Below the pieces are notes generated by a model. That model had not been told where the DNA came from. It saw nothing but the letters and a program-made list of their open reading frames with translations, and searched no databases. Positions 63,319 through 64,000 of a stretch of 64,000 bases of DNA are shown here, piece by piece. Numbering within the stretch: the stretch's first letter is position 1; each line of letters opens with the position of its first letter. Source of the DNA: Chryseobacterium gleum (GTDB lineage: Bacteria; Bacteroidota; Bacteroidia; Flavobacteriales_D; Sanyastnellaceae); NCBI GenBank assembly GCA_945881835.1, contig CAMCVP010000010.1, positions 1 through 64,000 of the forward strand. Direction: 5' to 3'. Both the position numbers and the translations under genes were made by a program.

Positions 63319-63645
63319 ATGTCGAACACGCGCTTGGATCAGATTCTAAAGATGTTAGAAACCCATCCGAACGACCCGTTTCTTCATTACGCCTCTGCCC
63401 TTGAATACGAAAAGTTAGAACAGTTCGAGCAAGCAATTGCCATTCTAGAAAGGCTTGTTATTGAGCAGCCTGATTATCTTCCGACTTATTTCAAAACCGG
63501 ACAACTGCACGAAGTTGTTGCGAATACCGAGCGCTCCATAGAATTATACAAAGAAGGAAAACGCTTGGCTCGCATTCAGAAAGACTTCAAGACCGAAGGC
63601 GAACTTTCTGAAGCGTTGATGCTCTTAGACGTGTTCGACGAATGA
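63319..63645 (+). CDS. TPR-repeat small protein
   Basis: Protein of 108 residues with about two tetratricopeptide repeats (PFLHYASALEYEKLEQFEQA, AILERLVIEQPDYLPTYFKT, GQLHEVVANTERSIELYKEG). It is probably a cytosolic interaction module; no partner is known. The ATG at 63319 (MSNTRLDQ) follows clpS by 2 bases, and its stop overlaps the next gene (ATGA), so clpS, this gene and the glycosyltransferase may share one transcript. The longer reading from 63175 lies inside clpS and is rejected. Confidence 0.85.
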   Translation: MSNTRLDQILKMLETHPNDPFLHYASALEYEKLEQFEQAIAILERLVIEQPDYLPTYFKTGQLHEVVANTERSIELYKEGKRLARIQKDFKTEGELSEALMLLDVFDE

Positions 63646-64000
63646 GCCACTCGCCTCGCCTACCCAAAATTGGATTTTACTGCAGCTCTATTAGTTGGGG
63701 CGGATTGGAGATGAATAGCGTTCGCTATGCACAAGCCCTTCAACAAGAAAATTTCGAAATTCAAGTGTACGGTGTGGCTGGAAGTTCTTTCTTCCAATCG
63801 GCTACTGAAATGGGATTGCCCATTCAGGCGGTTCCGCGAAACAAGAAATATTTCGACTTTAATCATGCGCGAAGTCTTGCTAAGATTTTTCAAAATAACG
63901 GAATTGAGATTGTCCATTTTCGTGACAATCGCGACCTTGATTTTTTAGGATGGGTGAAATTTTTCTCTTCCGGAAAAATAAAGTTGGTTTATCACCAGGC
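63642..64000 (+). CDS. Glycosyltransferase, GT4/GT-B type (partial, N-terminus only)
   Basis: About 119 codons before the window ends. The start (ATGA) overlaps the TPR gene by 4 bases. It begins MSHSPRLPKIGFYCSSISWG, followed by GLEMNSVRYAQALQQENFEI and ESGIPIQ-like GLPIQAVPRNKKYFDF, NGIEIVHFRDNRDLDFLGWV. A glycine-rich loop near the N-terminus (SWGGLEMN) and the following Rossmann pattern fit the acceptor-binding half of GT-B enzymes. The donor domain lies outside the window. It may act on LPS or another surface glycan. Confidence 0.75.
   Translation, partial: MSHSPRLPKIGFYCSSISWGGLEMNSVRYAQALQQENFEIQVYGVAGSSFFQSATEMGLPIQAVPRNKKYFDFNHARSLAKIFQNNGIEIVHFRDNRDLDFLGWVKFFSSGKIKLVYHQ

Overview
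The window is a continuous, gene-dense piece of chromosome (about 41% G+C by eye) from a member of the Bacteroidota, most likely an environmental Flavobacteriia/Crocinitomicaceae-type organism. The evidence is a SusC/SusD pair, several exported proteins ending in type A or type B type IX secretion (T9SS) sorting domains, S46 and M1 exopeptidases, a CHU_C-tailed CotH protein, a YtxJ bacilliredoxin, and promoters of the Bacteroidota TTTG-N19-TAnnTTTG type. I see no integrase, transposase, CRISPR array, rRNA operon or prophage. Only one tRNA (Asp) is present.

Layout. 1-6.4 kb: parC (cut by the left edge) and parE, a DUF1599 protein divergent from folP, and folD convergent with folP. 6.5-15.4 kb: an alpha-glucan utilisation locus made of a secreted GH13 amylase with its own promoter and a palindromic operator candidate, SusC, SusD, a lipocalin-like lipoprotein and a SusE/F-like surface protein that shares a domain with the amylase; it closes with an intrinsic terminator. 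15.4-30.3 kb: envelope and housekeeping genes (SIMPL protein, cellulose-synthase-like GT2, LVIVD-repeat T9SS protein, GlcD-type oxidase, lipoproteins, acyltransferase, CPBP protease/eIF1-like factor/rRNA methylase operon, O-methyltransferase, DEAD-box helicase, B12 radical-SAM enzyme). 30.4-46.3 kb: a large SH3-tailed membrane protein, tRNA-Asp, the mutA-mutB-mazG-lipoprotein operon, a 1192-residue CotH/T9SS protein, a 45-residue membrane miniprotein, an S46 peptidase, and a queD-folE-BI-1-DnaJ operon. 46.4-53.6 kb: heptose epimerase, Ppx/GppA with an inserted repeat, a NatAB-type ABC exporter, and a Ugd-Uxs-acetyltransferase nucleotide-sugar cassette. 53.6-64 kb: a repeat-rich junction with a decayed gene, a GPx-YtxJ-AlbA_2 redox operon, a tightly coupled HDO oxidase-cupin-MFS-HAD-aminotransferase operon, an M1 aminopeptidase, a LytTR regulator, clpS, a TPR protein and the start of a glycosyltransferase (cut by the right edge).

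How the parts work together. The Sus locus forms a surface machine: secreted amylase and SusD/E-type lipoproteins capture and cut alpha-glucan, and SusC imports it with TonB energy. folP, folD, folE and a PabC-like lyase are scattered folate genes. The sugar cassette (UDP-Glc to UDP-GlcA to UDP-Xyl), the heptose genes and the glycosyltransferases point to surface polysaccharide synthesis. Best candidates for something undescribed: the heme-oxygenase-like diiron oxidase plus cupin plus exporter operon (55.8-59.8 kb), the His-rich 45-residue membrane protein, the in-frame repeat insertion in Ppx, and several families of short palindromic repeats. All functional statements come from reading motifs; no database search was run.
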